Positions 34,878 through 43,437 of a stretch of DNA of 56,258 nucleotides are shown piece by piece. The notes below the pieces were generated by a model. It was not told the origin of the DNA. It made no database searches and saw only the letters and a program-made list of their open reading frames with translations. The DNA lies in contig JAFVIC010000019.1 of NCBI GenBank assembly GCA_017477935.1, positions 1-56,258 on the forward strand. The letters run 5' to 3'. This stretch comes from Akkermansia sp. (GTDB lineage: Bacteria; Verrucomicrobiota; Verrucomicrobiia; Verrucomicrobiales; Akkermansiaceae). The translations under genes were made by a program, and so were the position numbers. Positions within the stretch are counted from its first letter, which is position 1. Each line of letters begins with the position of its first letter.

Positions 34878-36218
34878 TTACTCAGCCGCTGCCATCAGGC
34901 GCAGCAGATTCTCAGCCATGGTTATACCCTTCTCGAAAATCTCCACGCGCATGTTTTCGTTGGGCGAGTGAATGCGGGCATCGGGCAGGTCCATACCCAG
35001 GAAAATAGCATCCTTGCCCAGCACCTTGCTGACCTCGGCAATGATGGGAATGGAACCACCCTCTCGCACCAGCACCGGCGGGTTGCCGAAGGTCATCTGC
35101 AGCGCCTGCTGTGCAGCCTTGCCCCAGGCGGAGTGGGGGTCGCTCAGGTAAGCCTCGCCACCGTGCTGGCGGGTGAACTTCATGCGCACGCTCGGCGGGC
35201 AGACCTTGCGGAAATGAGCCTCAACCTTGTCGAGAATATCCTCCGGGTCCTGGCCGGGTACCAGGCGGCAGCTCATCTTGGCCACGGCCTTCGTGGGAAT
35301 GACTGTCTTGGAGCCCTCGCCCTCGTAACCGCCGGAAATACCATTCAGCTCAAAAGTGGGGCGTGCATACACGCACTCCGCGCCGGTGTAGCCGGTTTCA
35401 GTGCGCAGTTCGGGCACCCCGGTCAGCTCGGCCAGCTCAGCATTGCTCATGCCGGGCACACGGCGCCAGCTCTCGCGCTCCCAGTCAGCAATATCGCTCA
35501 CACCATCGTAGAAACCGGCCACCGTCACATGGTTGTCGGTATCGTGCGTGGTGGCAATCATCTCGCACAGGGTGGTGATAGGGTTAGCCACGGCTCCGCC
35601 GAACACACCTGAGTGCAAATCCATGGCAGGGGCGCTCACCTCAAGTTCAAAACAACACAGGCCCTTCAGACCGTAGGAAAGAGAGGGTACATCAGGGGCG
35701 GCCATGCCGGTATCGCTCACAACAATCACATCGCAGGCCAGCAGCTCCTTTGCCTGCGGCTGCTGCATGAACTCAAACAGACTGGTACTGCCGCGTTCCT
35801 CCTCACCTTCAAGCAGGAAAATGACATTGAGCGGCAGCGCTCCATCCTTGCGGATGATTTCCTCAACGCCGAGAATATGAGCCATGATTTCACCCTTGTC
35901 ATCAGACGCACCGCGAGCATACACACGGCCGTCACGCACCTCGGGCTTGAAGGGGTCGCTGTGCCACTCTTCAATCGGGTCAACGGGCATCACATCGTAG
36001 TGACCGTATATCAACACCGTGGGTTTACCCTCGACCCTGGGGCTGTGAGCCACCACAATGGGGTGAATGTCAGTCATGTGCTTAACCGCCTCAAACCCCA
36101 GCGAGCTGAGCTTCGTCACCAGAAAATCCGCACAGCGCTCCACCTCGGGGGCATATTCAGCCACGGCAGACACACTCGGAATACTCAGAAAAGCGAAAAG
36201 GTCATCAATTTTGCTCAT
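34878..36218 (-). CDS. M20-family dipeptidase
   Basis: This 446-residue metallopeptidase shows the M20 zinc ligands: HYDVMPVDP (His, Asp), GASDDKG (bridging Asp), LEGEEERGS (catalytic Glu pair), VSDTGM and a late His in DARIHSPNE. The dimerisation domain LHSGVFGGAVANP is present. Members hydrolyse dipeptides such as carnosine or Cys-Gly; the exact substrate is not known. The start at 36218 was chosen over upstream codons because a promoter -10 ends 7 nt before it. It leads the operon with the ABC ATPase. Confidence 0.92.
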   Translation of the reverse strand: MSKIDDLFAFLSIPSVSAVAEYAPEVERCADFLVTKLSSLGFEAVKHMTDIHPIVVAHSPRVEGKPTVLIYGHYDVMPVDPIEEWHSDPFKPEVRDGRVYARGASDDKGEIMAHILGVEEIIRKDGALPLNVIFLLEGEEERGSTSLFEFMQQPQAKELLACDVIVVSDTGMAAPDVPSLSYGLKGLCCFELEVSAPAMDLHSGVFGGAVANPITTLCEMIATTHDTDNHVTVAGFYDGVSDIADWERESWRRVPGMSNAELAELTGVPELRTETGYTGAECVYARPTFELNGISGGYEGEGSKTVIPTKAVAKMSCRLVPGQDPEDILDKVEAHFRKVCPPSVRMKFTRQHGGEAYLSDPHSAWGKAAQQALQMTFGNPPVLVREGGSIPIIAEVSKVLGKDAIFLGMDLPDARIHSPNENMRVEIFEKGITMAENLLRLMAAAE

Positions 36219-36225
36219 GCCCCGC

Positions 36226-36254
36226 ATTTTAACGCAGCAATCGGCGTTTGGCAA
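36226..36254 (-). promoter_or_regulatory. Promoter of the dipeptidase operon
   Basis: Minus strand: -35 TTGCCA (36254-36249), 17-nt spacer, -10 TAAAAT (36231-36226), 7 nt before the ATG at 36218. A leaderless transcript is predicted, although GGGG lies within those 7 nt. Confidence 0.75.
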
Positions 36255-36321
36255 GCGCTATTTCAGTCTTCGCCCCCGCATTTTTCGCCGGAACAATCCT
36301 GCGCGTGTACGCGAAATTTGC

Positions 36322-36350
36322 TTGCCTGAGCGGCAACTACGTGCTAGAAT
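36322..36350 (+). promoter_or_regulatory. Promoter of the purE-pyr-glycosyltransferase operon
   Basis: -35 TTGCCT (36322-36327), 17-nt spacer, -10 TAGAAT (36345-36350), 10 nt before the ATG at 36361. The predicted leader is about 3 nt, too short for a PyrR attenuator. Confidence 0.75.
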
Positions 36351-36360
36351 GCGGGTTAGC

Positions 36361-36768
36361 ATGAAAGTTATCACCATCTACGGCAGCAAGAGCGACCTTC
36401 CGTTCATGGAACCGGCTCGCACCTATTTCGCAGAAAACAACGTTGAGCATGAGGAGGTTATTTACTCCGCTCACCGCGATTTACCTGCACTGATTGAGTA
36501 CCTGAAGGGGCTTGAGGAGAGCAAAACCAAGGCTGTGCTGCTGTGCGTGGCCGGCCTGTCTGCCGCCCTGCCCGGCGTGGTGGTCATGAATACCGAGCTT
36601 CCCGTCATCGGCGTGCCGGTACCTTGTGGTCCGCTCAATGGTGTGGATGCCCTGCTGGCCATCTCGCAGCTGCCCGGCGGCGTACCCGCCACTACGGTAG
36701 GGCTGCACAAGAAGACCCCCATCAATGCAGCCATGGCTGCACACCGTATCATTAACCTCGCTAAGTAA
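36361..36768 (+). CDS. PurE-like protein (N5-CAIR mutase/AIR carboxylase family)
   Basis: The 135-residue protein has the PurE fold signature GSKSD near residue 9 and the active-site SAHR around residue 36. In E. coli PurE a second histidine stands in AAHLPG; here the segment reads GLSAALPG, so that His is Ala. The protein is also about 35 residues shorter at the C-terminus than usual. It may be a divergent PurE or a relative with another substrate. It leads an operon otherwise devoted to pyrimidine and glycan genes. Confidence 0.7.
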   Translation: MKVITIYGSKSDLPFMEPARTYFAENNVEHEEVIYSAHRDLPALIEYLKGLEESKTKAVLLCVAGLSAALPGVVVMNTELPVIGVPVPCGPLNGVDALLAISQLPGGVPATTVGLHKKTPINAAMAAHRIINLAK

Positions 36769-36786
36769 TTTCAACGAATTATCACC

Positions 36787-37305
36787 ATGCCCACCATCAG
36801 CAAAGATGACATTGAACGGGCATTGGAGGCCTGGGCCGACCACCTCCTGCAGGGGCGGGCGGCTCGGGGCAGTGCTCAACTGGCTATCGTCGGCATCGTC
36901 AGCCACGGCGATGTGCTGGCCCGGCGACTGGTACAACGACTGACCGCGGCCGGTTGCCCTGCGCTCTACGGAGCCATCGACATCACTCTGTACCGTGATG
37001 ACCTCGACCTGCGCGGCAATCGCCCTGCACTCCGCAGCTCGCACCTTCCGTTCTCTACGGATGACCTGCACCTGGTGCTGGTGGATGACGTGCTGAGCAC
37101 CGGTCGCACGGCGCGTGCCGCCCTCGAAGTGCTGTGGGAGTACGGCCGCCCGGCCCGGGTAGAGATGCACTGCCTGGCCGACCGCGGTGGTCGCCAGCTG
37201 CCCATACAGCCTGATTACGTAGCATTTGACCTCACGTCCGCGGCTGCTGACAAGGTGCAGGTACACCTGAGTGAGCTCGACGGCTCGGACGACATAACCT
37301 ATTGA
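36787..37305 (+). CDS. pyrR: PyrR-type phosphoribosyltransferase / pyrimidine operon regulator
   Basis: This 172-residue protein has the PRPP-binding loop VLVDDVLSTGRTARAAL and DITLYRDDL of PyrR proteins, which act as UMP-sensing regulators and/or uracil phosphoribosyltransferases. It is directly upstream of pyrB and the pyrC-like gene, as in Pseudomonas (pyrR-pyrB-pyrC'). The promoter of the operon leaves no room for an RNA attenuator, so if it regulates here it must do so otherwise. The gap to purE is 18 nt. Confidence 0.9.
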   Translation: MPTISKDDIERALEAWADHLLQGRAARGSAQLAIVGIVSHGDVLARRLVQRLTAAGCPALYGAIDITLYRDDLDLRGNRPALRSSHLPFSTDDLHLVLVDDVLSTGRTARAALEVLWEYGRPARVEMHCLADRGGRQLPIQPDYVAFDLTSAAADKVQVHLSELDGSDDITY

Positions 37306-37329
37306 CCTCATTTTTCTTCACCGCCTGCC

Positions 37330-38259
37330 ATGAACCCGCGCAAGGATTTAATCACCATCAACTCTCTCAGCGACGAAGACATACGCACCATACTGGCGAG
37401 CACTTCGGCCATGAAAGACATCTTCACCAAAAGCGTGAAGAAAGTGCCGGCCCTGAAGGGCAAATCCGTGCTCACCCTCTTCTATGAACCGAGCACCCGC
37501 ACCCGCTCATCATTCGAGGTAGCGGCCCACCGTCTCTCGGCTGATGTCACCACCTTCACCGTCTCAACATCATCCGTTGTGAAGGGGGAAAGCGTGCACG
37601 ACACGATCGACACGCTCATGAGCATGAAGATGGACTACATCATCGTACGCCACAAGAACAGCGGCATACCCGCGGTGATTGCCCGTCATTGCAAGGCTGC
37701 CGTCATCAACGCCGGCGACGGAGCACACGCACACCCCAGCCAGGCGTTTCTGGATGCCTTCACCATACAGGAAAAGTACGGCGATGTCGCCGGGCGACGC
37801 GTGGTCATCATAGGCGATATTCTGCACAGCCGCGTGGCCCGCTCAACCAGCACGATTCTGCGCCGTCTGGGTGCACAGGTAGCCTACATGGGGCCCGGCC
37901 CGCTGGTACCGCCCCGGCAGCACACCGGCATACCCCGCTTCACCAATTGGGAGCAGATTTTCGAGTGGAAACCCGATGTCATTTACCTGCTGCGCGTGCA
38001 GAATGAGCGAATCGACACCCCCTTCTTCCCGACGGCTGATTACCATGCCGCCTTCGGCGTGACGGAGGAGCGCCTGCGCCGCATAGACGATTTGAACCTC
38101 AGCATCATGCACCCCGGCCCCGTTAATCGCGGCGTGGAAATATGCGATACCGCCATGGAATACCGCAACTGCCTGATAAATAATCAGGTTGAAAACGGCA
38201 TTGCCGCCCGCATGAGTATCCTTTACCACCTTACACCCCAGACGCAGTGCCATGACTAA
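37330..38259 (+). CDS. pyrB: Aspartate carbamoyltransferase catalytic chain
   Basis: PyrB joins carbamoyl phosphate and aspartate, the first committed step of pyrimidine synthesis. The 309-residue length is standard. Carbamoyl-phosphate motif STRTRSSFE, HPSQAFLD, LLRVQNERI and HPGPVNRGVE are all present. No pyrI regulatory gene is adjacent. Its stop overlaps the start of the pyrC-like gene by 8 nt, which suggests coupled synthesis and perhaps a complex, as in organisms with dodecameric ATCase-DHOase assemblies. Confidence 0.97.
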   Translation: MNPRKDLITINSLSDEDIRTILASTSAMKDIFTKSVKKVPALKGKSVLTLFYEPSTRTRSSFEVAAHRLSADVTTFTVSTSSVVKGESVHDTIDTLMSMKMDYIIVRHKNSGIPAVIARHCKAAVINAGDGAHAHPSQAFLDAFTIQEKYGDVAGRRVVIIGDILHSRVARSTSTILRRLGAQVAYMGPGPLVPPRQHTGIPRFTNWEQIFEWKPDVIYLLRVQNERIDTPFFPTADYHAAFGVTEERLRRIDDLNLSIMHPGPVNRGVEICDTAMEYRNCLINNQVENGIAARMSILYHLTPQTQCHD

Positions 38260-39550
38260 CACTTACATCACGAACGCCACCTGGGCCCTCACGGGCGAGA
38301 AAATTGACCTGCGCATGGGACATGGGGATGAACCCATCACCATCCACCGCGATGGCATTGCCCTGCCCGGCATCAGCAAAGTAACCCCCGCCGGTGAAAT
38401 GCAGGTGCCCGCCGGCGCCCGTCAAATCAATGCCGAGGGCAAGATTCTGCTGCCGGCTCTCTTCGACCTGCACGCCACCATCAATATCGATGGTCACAGC
38501 AAGCGCGAGAGCATCTATCGCGCCGGGCAGGCAGCCAACCGCGGCGGCGTGTGGGGCATGCTGGTCATGCCGTCACGCGGTTTTGTGTTCGACAACGCCG
38601 CCACGCTCGACAGCTTTGATGACGCCGTAAGTCAGCGTTCCCTGGCCACCATGGTACCCGCCGGCTGCATAACCGAGGGTATGAAGGGCGAGCAGCAAGC
38701 CCCCTACAACACACTTGCAGCAAGAGGTGTAACCATACTGAGTGACAGCGGCAACATGCCCGCCAGCCTGCTCATGCTCCACCGCGCCATGAAATATGCT
38801 GCCGAAATGGAGCTCACCTTCGCTATTCGTGGTGATGTACCCTGCCTGAGCCACAACACCTACATGCACCCGAGCTCCACCTCATACCTGCTCGGCCTGC
38901 ATGGCACCCCGGCCTGTGCAGAAGAAATCGGTATTGAAACCATCATCCGTCTGGCAAAAGATGCCGGCGTGCGCCTGCATGTGCAGACCGTCAGCACGGC
39001 GGAAGGTGTGGAAATCATCCGCCGTGCCAAAGCCGCCGGCATGAAGGGGCTCACCGCCGAAGTGGCACTGCACCACCTGCTCTACACCCATGAGAATGTG
39101 GGTGATTACGACACCACCTTCAAAACCGTGCCCCCGCTGCGCGAAAGCTCTGACTGCGCCGCCCTGCTGGCCGGTGTGAAAGATGGCACCATCGACTGCA
39201 TTGTCACCGATCACACCCCCTGCCTGCCCTTTGCCAAGAAGCAGGATTTCGTGAGTGCGCCGCAGGGCATGGTGGGGCTTGATACCTTCCTGCCCGCCAT
39301 CTACACCCACCTGGTGAAACCGGGCAAGCTCAGCTGGGCTGAAGTGGTGCGCGCTTGCTGCACGGCTCCTGTCGACATCGTGAACCCCTACGACCGCGAG
39401 GAAGATGTGCCCGTAGCCGCCCCGCTGCTCCTCTTCTCCCCCGATGAACAGCAACTCATCACCGCTGACAGCCTGAGCTGCGGTACGACCAACAACCCTA
39501 TGCTCGGCAGCACTCTCTCAGGAACCGTCACCCTTCCCATTAATCGCTAA
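38252..39550 (+). CDS. Dihydroorotase homologue lacking metal ligands (PyrC'-like)
   Basis: The 432-residue protein matches class I dihydroorotase in length and order. Active enzymes carry DxHxH, a HCE-type His, HVxH and TDH motifs. Here the first reads DLHAT (Asp72, His74, but Thr76 for the second His), the HCE region reads AIRG (191-194), and HVQT (243-246) lacks the second His; Asp165 and Asp320 remain. It is therefore unlikely to bind the zinc pair. In Pseudomonas an inactive PyrC' next to pyrB is needed to assemble ATCase; the same gene order here suggests that role. A working dihydroorotase must be encoded elsewhere. Confidence 0.85.
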   Translation: MTNTYITNATWALTGEKIDLRMGHGDEPITIHRDGIALPGISKVTPAGEMQVPAGARQINAEGKILLPALFDLHATINIDGHSKRESIYRAGQAANRGGVWGMLVMPSRGFVFDNAATLDSFDDAVSQRSLATMVPAGCITEGMKGEQQAPYNTLAARGVTILSDSGNMPASLLMLHRAMKYAAEMELTFAIRGDVPCLSHNTYMHPSSTSYLLGLHGTPACAEEIGIETIIRLAKDAGVRLHVQTVSTAEGVEIIRRAKAAGMKGLTAEVALHHLLYTHENVGDYDTTFKTVPPLRESSDCAALLAGVKDGTIDCIVTDHTPCLPFAKKQDFVSAPQGMVGLDTFLPAIYTHLVKPGKLSWAEVVRACCTAPVDIVNPYDREEDVPVAAPLLLFSPDEQQLITADSLSCGTTNNPMLGSTLSGTVTLPINR

Positions 39551-39575
39551 TCATTCCAACAATCTTCTCTCCGAC

Positions 39576-40517
39576 ATGGTTATCTACATCATCAGCGATG
39601 GCAAAAAAGGGCACCTCTCCCAGACCCGGGGTCTGGCGGAGGCACTGCTGGAGCGCGCCCGCAAAGCACGCCCCAACATGCAGCACTCGTGCCACGAAGT
39701 CCTCATCAGCGGCAAAACCTGGCTTGCCAAACTGTTCTACAAAGGCAAGGAACTCGATTTACCCCGCCCTAACCTCATTCTGTGCGCCGGTCACAGCACT
39801 CACCTCGCAGCGCTGAGCCTGGCACGCCACCTGCGCTGCCTGTGCATGGTGTGCATGCGCCCCAGCCTGCCCACGCGCTGCTTCGACCTGTGCATCATGC
39901 CGCGCCACGACGTGCCGGAAGGCGGTGTTCCCTCACCCCGCACCTTCCTGACCAACGGTGCCATTAACTGTATAAAGCCCTGCCCCGACGTTGAAAAGAA
40001 GGAGACCCTAGTACTCATCGGCGGCCCCAGCAAGGAGTTTAAGTGGGAAGCCGAACACGTGCTCAACCAACTCACCGCCATTGCACGCCAGAGCAGCCGC
40101 ACCATCATCCTCACGACCTCACGCCGCACTCCGGCCGATTTCGTGCAGGACGTCACCGCCGCCTGCCCCAACATTCGCGTGGAACCGGTCGACCAGACAG
40201 GCCCCACCTGGGTGGCAGACCACCTGGCCACAGCACACGAGGTGTGGGTCACGCAGGACAGTGTGTCGATGGTGTACGAAGCGCTCTCCAGCGGGGCACC
40301 GGTCGGCATCATCGAAATGCTGCGCAAGGGTGACCCGCACAAAGACAAACCCTCGCGTGTGGTACGCGGACTCAACATGTTGATAGCTGACGGCGGGGCT
40401 ACGACCTTCACCGAGTGGGCAAAGAGCAATGAACTGCCCACACCGAAGGCCACACTCAATGAAGCCGGTCGTACGGCTGATTACATACTCACCACCTACC
40501 CCCATCTTCTGCCATGA
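39576..40517 (+). CDS. ELM1-family (DUF1022) putative glycosyltransferase-like protein
   Basis: The 313-residue protein begins ISDGKKGHLSQTRGLAEAL and contains DSVSMVYEALSSGAPVG, matching the ELM1 family known from mitochondrial fission in plants and common in bacteria near LPS genes. Structure suggests a GT-B fold, but the reaction is unproven. It is 25 nt after the pyrC-like gene and its stop overlaps the next glycosyltransferase start (ATGA). Placement beside two GT4 genes supports a role in surface glycan or LPS core assembly. Confidence 0.8.
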   Translation: MVIYIISDGKKGHLSQTRGLAEALLERARKARPNMQHSCHEVLISGKTWLAKLFYKGKELDLPRPNLILCAGHSTHLAALSLARHLRCLCMVCMRPSLPTRCFDLCIMPRHDVPEGGVPSPRTFLTNGAINCIKPCPDVEKKETLVLIGGPSKEFKWEAEHVLNQLTAIARQSSRTIILTTSRRTPADFVQDVTAACPNIRVEPVDQTGPTWVADHLATAHEVWVTQDSVSMVYEALSSGAPVGIIEMLRKGDPHKDKPSRVVRGLNMLIADGGATTFTEWAKSNELPTPKATLNEAGRTADYILTTYPHLLP

Positions 40518-41626
40518 AAGTCATGCATCTCCTGCCATCACTGTCATCCGGCGGTGTAGAGCAAGTCGTACTCGAGCTCTGCCAGGGGCTATGTGAGCAG
40601 GGGGTGGATTGTGTGGTAGTATCGGCCGGGGGGCCCATGGTACCCGCCATTGAAGCAACCGGAGCACGCCATATCAGACGCCCCATCGGCAAAAAAAGCC
40701 TTAAAACCTTCATGCAGGTGGGTAAAATGGTGCGCCTGCTCAAAGAGGAAAAGCCCGACATTCTGCACCTGCATTCACGCGTACCGGCCTGGGTCGGGTA
40801 CCTGGCCTGCAAGCGACTCAAGCCGTCGCTTCGCCCGCATGTCATCACCACTTTCCACGGCTTCCATTCCGTGAATTTCTACTCCGCCATCATGGCGAAA
40901 GGTGACCGGGTGATAGCGGTTTCGGAGTGCATGAAAGAGCATATCCTCCAGCATTACCCCGGTAAAGTGCAGCCCGAGCACATCAGCGTTATCCCCAACT
41001 CGGTTGACACCACGCAGAATTACCCGGAGTACCGACCGAGTGAAGAATGGCTCGAAACCTGGCGCACGGCGTTCCCCGAACTGGCGGGTAAATACACCCT
41101 CTGCCTGCCCGGCCGAATCACGAAGCTGAAGGGCGCCACCCACCTGGCTCCCATCCTCGCAGAGCTTCACCGCCGCAACATACCGGCGCACGCCGTTATC
41201 GTCGGTGAAACCAAAAAGGGCAAAGAGGCCGTGCGCCGCGAAATTGAACAGACCCTGGCAGAAGCGGGCCAGGCCGATAACGTCACCTGGACCGGCCACC
41301 GCACCGATCTGCGGGATGTACTTTGCGCCTGCGATGTAACCCTCTCGCTGACCCTGCAGCCGGAATCCTTCGGTAAAACCACGCTTGAGGCACTTGCCCT
41401 CGGTCGCCCGGTTGCCGGCTATGAGCACGGCGGCGTGGGGGAGCAGCTCAACGTATTCCTGCCTGAAGGGCGCGTGCCCACGAAAAATACCGCGGCCATG
41501 GCCGACCTGCTGGCCAACTGGTACGAAAATCGCCCCACTCCGCGCCTGCCCCTGCCTGCGCCCTATCGCCGGGAGGATATGATTGGCGCCCACATAGCAC
41601 TCTACCGCAGTATCTGCGAGAGCTGA
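40514..41626 (+). CDS. GT4-family glycosyltransferase 1
   Basis: This 370-residue protein is a GT-B fold family 4 enzyme: N-terminal LLPSLSSGGVEQVV (glycine-rich acceptor loop), C-terminal domain starting near LCLPGRITKLKGA and the donor-binding EX7E motif PESFGKTTLEALALG. It transfers a sugar from a nucleotide donor to a lipid or glycan acceptor on the cytoplasmic side. Overlap with the ELM1-family gene and an 8-nt gap to its paralogue suggest they work in one pathway, probably LPS core or a capsule-like glycan. Confidence 0.88.
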   Translation: MKVMHLLPSLSSGGVEQVVLELCQGLCEQGVDCVVVSAGGPMVPAIEATGARHIRRPIGKKSLKTFMQVGKMVRLLKEEKPDILHLHSRVPAWVGYLACKRLKPSLRPHVITTFHGFHSVNFYSAIMAKGDRVIAVSECMKEHILQHYPGKVQPEHISVIPNSVDTTQNYPEYRPSEEWLETWRTAFPELAGKYTLCLPGRITKLKGATHLAPILAELHRRNIPAHAVIVGETKKGKEAVRREIEQTLAEAGQADNVTWTGHRTDLRDVLCACDVTLSLTLQPESFGKTTLEALALGRPVAGYEHGGVGEQLNVFLPEGRVPTKNTAAMADLLANWYENRPTPRLPLPAPYRREDMIGAHIALYRSICES

Positions 41627-41634
41627 TATAGCGC

Positions 41635-42735
41635 ATGAAAGTTCTCCACTACAGCCCGCACATGCAACCCGGTAGTCCTTCCGTACTGGCTGCCGATTTG
41701 GCGTGTGCTCTGCAAGCGGCCGGGTGCGAGAACATCGTGATAGCGCCAACCGGCGAATTGCTCAGTCGCCTGCATATCGGAGGCGTAACCCACATCTCAT
41801 GCAACAGTCCGAACATGCTGACAGCCTGGCGTGAAATCCGCCGCCTGCGTAAAACCATACATCGCCAGGCACCGGATGTTGTGCAGGTTTATTCGGCGGA
41901 TGCCGCATGGGTGGTCAGCATGGCCTGCCGCAACGGGCGCAGCAAAGTAACACCACCCATGGTCGGTGCCATGACCGGCTATCCCTGGCCCGGTGCCGCT
42001 GAGTTGGGCTGGAACCGCTGCGATGCCCTCACGGCCATATCCCGCCACCTGCGTGAGGTCGTCAGCGCCGAACAATCGCTCAGGGCCGGTGCCCCGTGGG
42101 TCATACCCTACGGGACGGATGAAAGCCTGTGTCACCCCGGTTATGTCCCCACCGAAAACTGGTACCATACCTGGCGCACGCAGCAGCCCGAATATACCGA
42201 GCGGCTCTCCATCTGTGTACCGGGTGCCATCACTCCTCTGCACGGGCTTGAAGACCTTGCCCCCATTCTCACCGGACTGTTGCAGGCCGGAATCGCCGCT
42301 CAGGTATACATAACCGGAGATATCCGCAAAGCCCGCACCGCCTATGTGCAAGAGCTCAGAAACCTCTATGCCGATGCCGGACTGAGCGACTACATCACCT
42401 GGCTGGGCCACCGCCCCGACCTGCGAGATGTACTCTGTGCCTGCGATATTACCCTATCTCTGAGCCGCAAACCTGCCACCTGGGATCGCGCGGTACAAGA
42501 GGCACTATCCCTCGGCCGCCCCGTGGTGGGTTATGACCATGGGGTTGTGGGTGAATATCTCAGTAGCTTTCTGCCGGAAGGGCGCGTAGCCCCGGGCGAC
42601 ATCGCAGGCGTGCTCGACACCCTCACTCAGTGGAGTGGCTACAGCCCGACCCCGGTGCAGGAAATCCCCTATCCATACAGGCTGGCAGATACCGCTGCCG
42701 GCTACCTCAGACTCTACAACGAAATAACAAAATAA
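41635..42735 (+). CDS. GT4-family glycosyltransferase 2, altered donor site
   Basis: This 366-residue paralogue of the preceding enzyme aligns along its length (compare WLGHRPDLRDVLCACDITLSLS with WTGHRTDLRDVLCACDVTLSLT). In the EX7E motif the first Glu is Ala: PATWDRAVQEALSLG. It may use a different donor or be a weak or non-catalytic partner. It sits 8 nt after the first copy and 5 nt before the secreted-protein gene. Divergence between the copies suggests an old duplication. Confidence 0.8.
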   Translation: MKVLHYSPHMQPGSPSVLAADLACALQAAGCENIVIAPTGELLSRLHIGGVTHISCNSPNMLTAWREIRRLRKTIHRQAPDVVQVYSADAAWVVSMACRNGRSKVTPPMVGAMTGYPWPGAAELGWNRCDALTAISRHLREVVSAEQSLRAGAPWVIPYGTDESLCHPGYVPTENWYHTWRTQQPEYTERLSICVPGAITPLHGLEDLAPILTGLLQAGIAAQVYITGDIRKARTAYVQELRNLYADAGLSDYITWLGHRPDLRDVLCACDITLSLSRKPATWDRAVQEALSLGRPVVGYDHGVVGEYLSSFLPEGRVAPGDIAGVLDTLTQWSGYSPTPVQEIPYPYRLADTAAGYLRLYNEITK

Positions 42736-42740
42736 ACACC

Positions 42741-43355
42741 ATGAAGAAAACACTCGTAACCCTGTTATGCATGGCCGGAACTCTGATGGCTCAGAGCCCC
42801 GCACCGACCAAAAGCCTGCCCGACAACGTACCCGGCATAACCATGCAGAGCTCGCTCTCCTGGTATGACATCGATGCCGGTGTGCGCACCTATCTCATTC
42901 TGCTGATGGCTAACACCATGGAGCTGAGCGCCGAAATTCAGGGCGACGGTTCTGTGCCCCCCACCCCCGAACAGCAGTTCGACCTCATGCAGAAGGTGGT
43001 AGACGCCACTCCGCTCGACAGCCTCAGCGGCGAATATCTCGAGTTTATCAAGGAAGCGAACAAAATCAACACCAAAATCATCGATACCCTCAAGACCGAG
43101 AAGCCGACAGACGTCAAAGGCGTGGTAGCAGTTTCAGCCCGTTTCGACGGCGAGCTCAACAAACTCTACGCCAAGTACCCCCAGGCCGCCCGCTACTTCA
43201 GCAAAGATGCTCAAATGGCTATCACCCTCATGCTGATGCGTGAAACTGAGATTCAGAGAGTTTCTCAGCAGGCATTCATGGCCGGAAAGACGCCTGCGGA
43301 AATCAACAAGACCGTTATTGAGCACCTGCGCCGCGTAGCTGCAGACCAGCAGTAA
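42741..43355 (+). CDS. Hypothetical secreted protein
   Basis: This 204-residue protein starts with a signal peptide (MKKTLVTLLCMAGTLMAQ, cleavage near residue 18) and continues as a mostly helical, acidic domain of unknown family. It is the last gene of the long purE-pyr-GT operon, 5 nt after the second glycosyltransferase, and is followed by a strong terminator. The ATG at 42741 was chosen because it starts the signal peptide; the open frame extends further upstream only inside the previous gene. Confidence 0.65.
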   Translation: MKKTLVTLLCMAGTLMAQSPAPTKSLPDNVPGITMQSSLSWYDIDAGVRTYLILLMANTMELSAEIQGDGSVPPTPEQQFDLMQKVVDATPLDSLSGEYLEFIKEANKINTKIIDTLKTEKPTDVKGVVAVSARFDGELNKLYAKYPQAARYFSKDAQMAITLMLMRETEIQRVSQQAFMAGKTPAEINKTVIEHLRRVAADQQ

Positions 43356-43375
43356 GATTCAACACCTCACACTAA

Positions 43376-43423
43376 AAAAAGGAAAAACGCTGATTCGATT
43401 TTGAATCAGCGTTTTTCCTTTTT
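43376..43423. terminator. Strong bidirectional terminator
   Basis: A 21-bp perfect stem: AAAAAGGAAAAACGCTGATTC (43376-43396, read in two parts AAAAAGGAAAAAC and GCTGATTC) pairs with its complement at 43403-43423 around the loop GATTTT. A and T runs flank both sides, so it can stop both the plus operon and the convergent minus gene. Confidence 0.92.
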
Positions 43424-43437
43424 CTACCGTAAACGGG

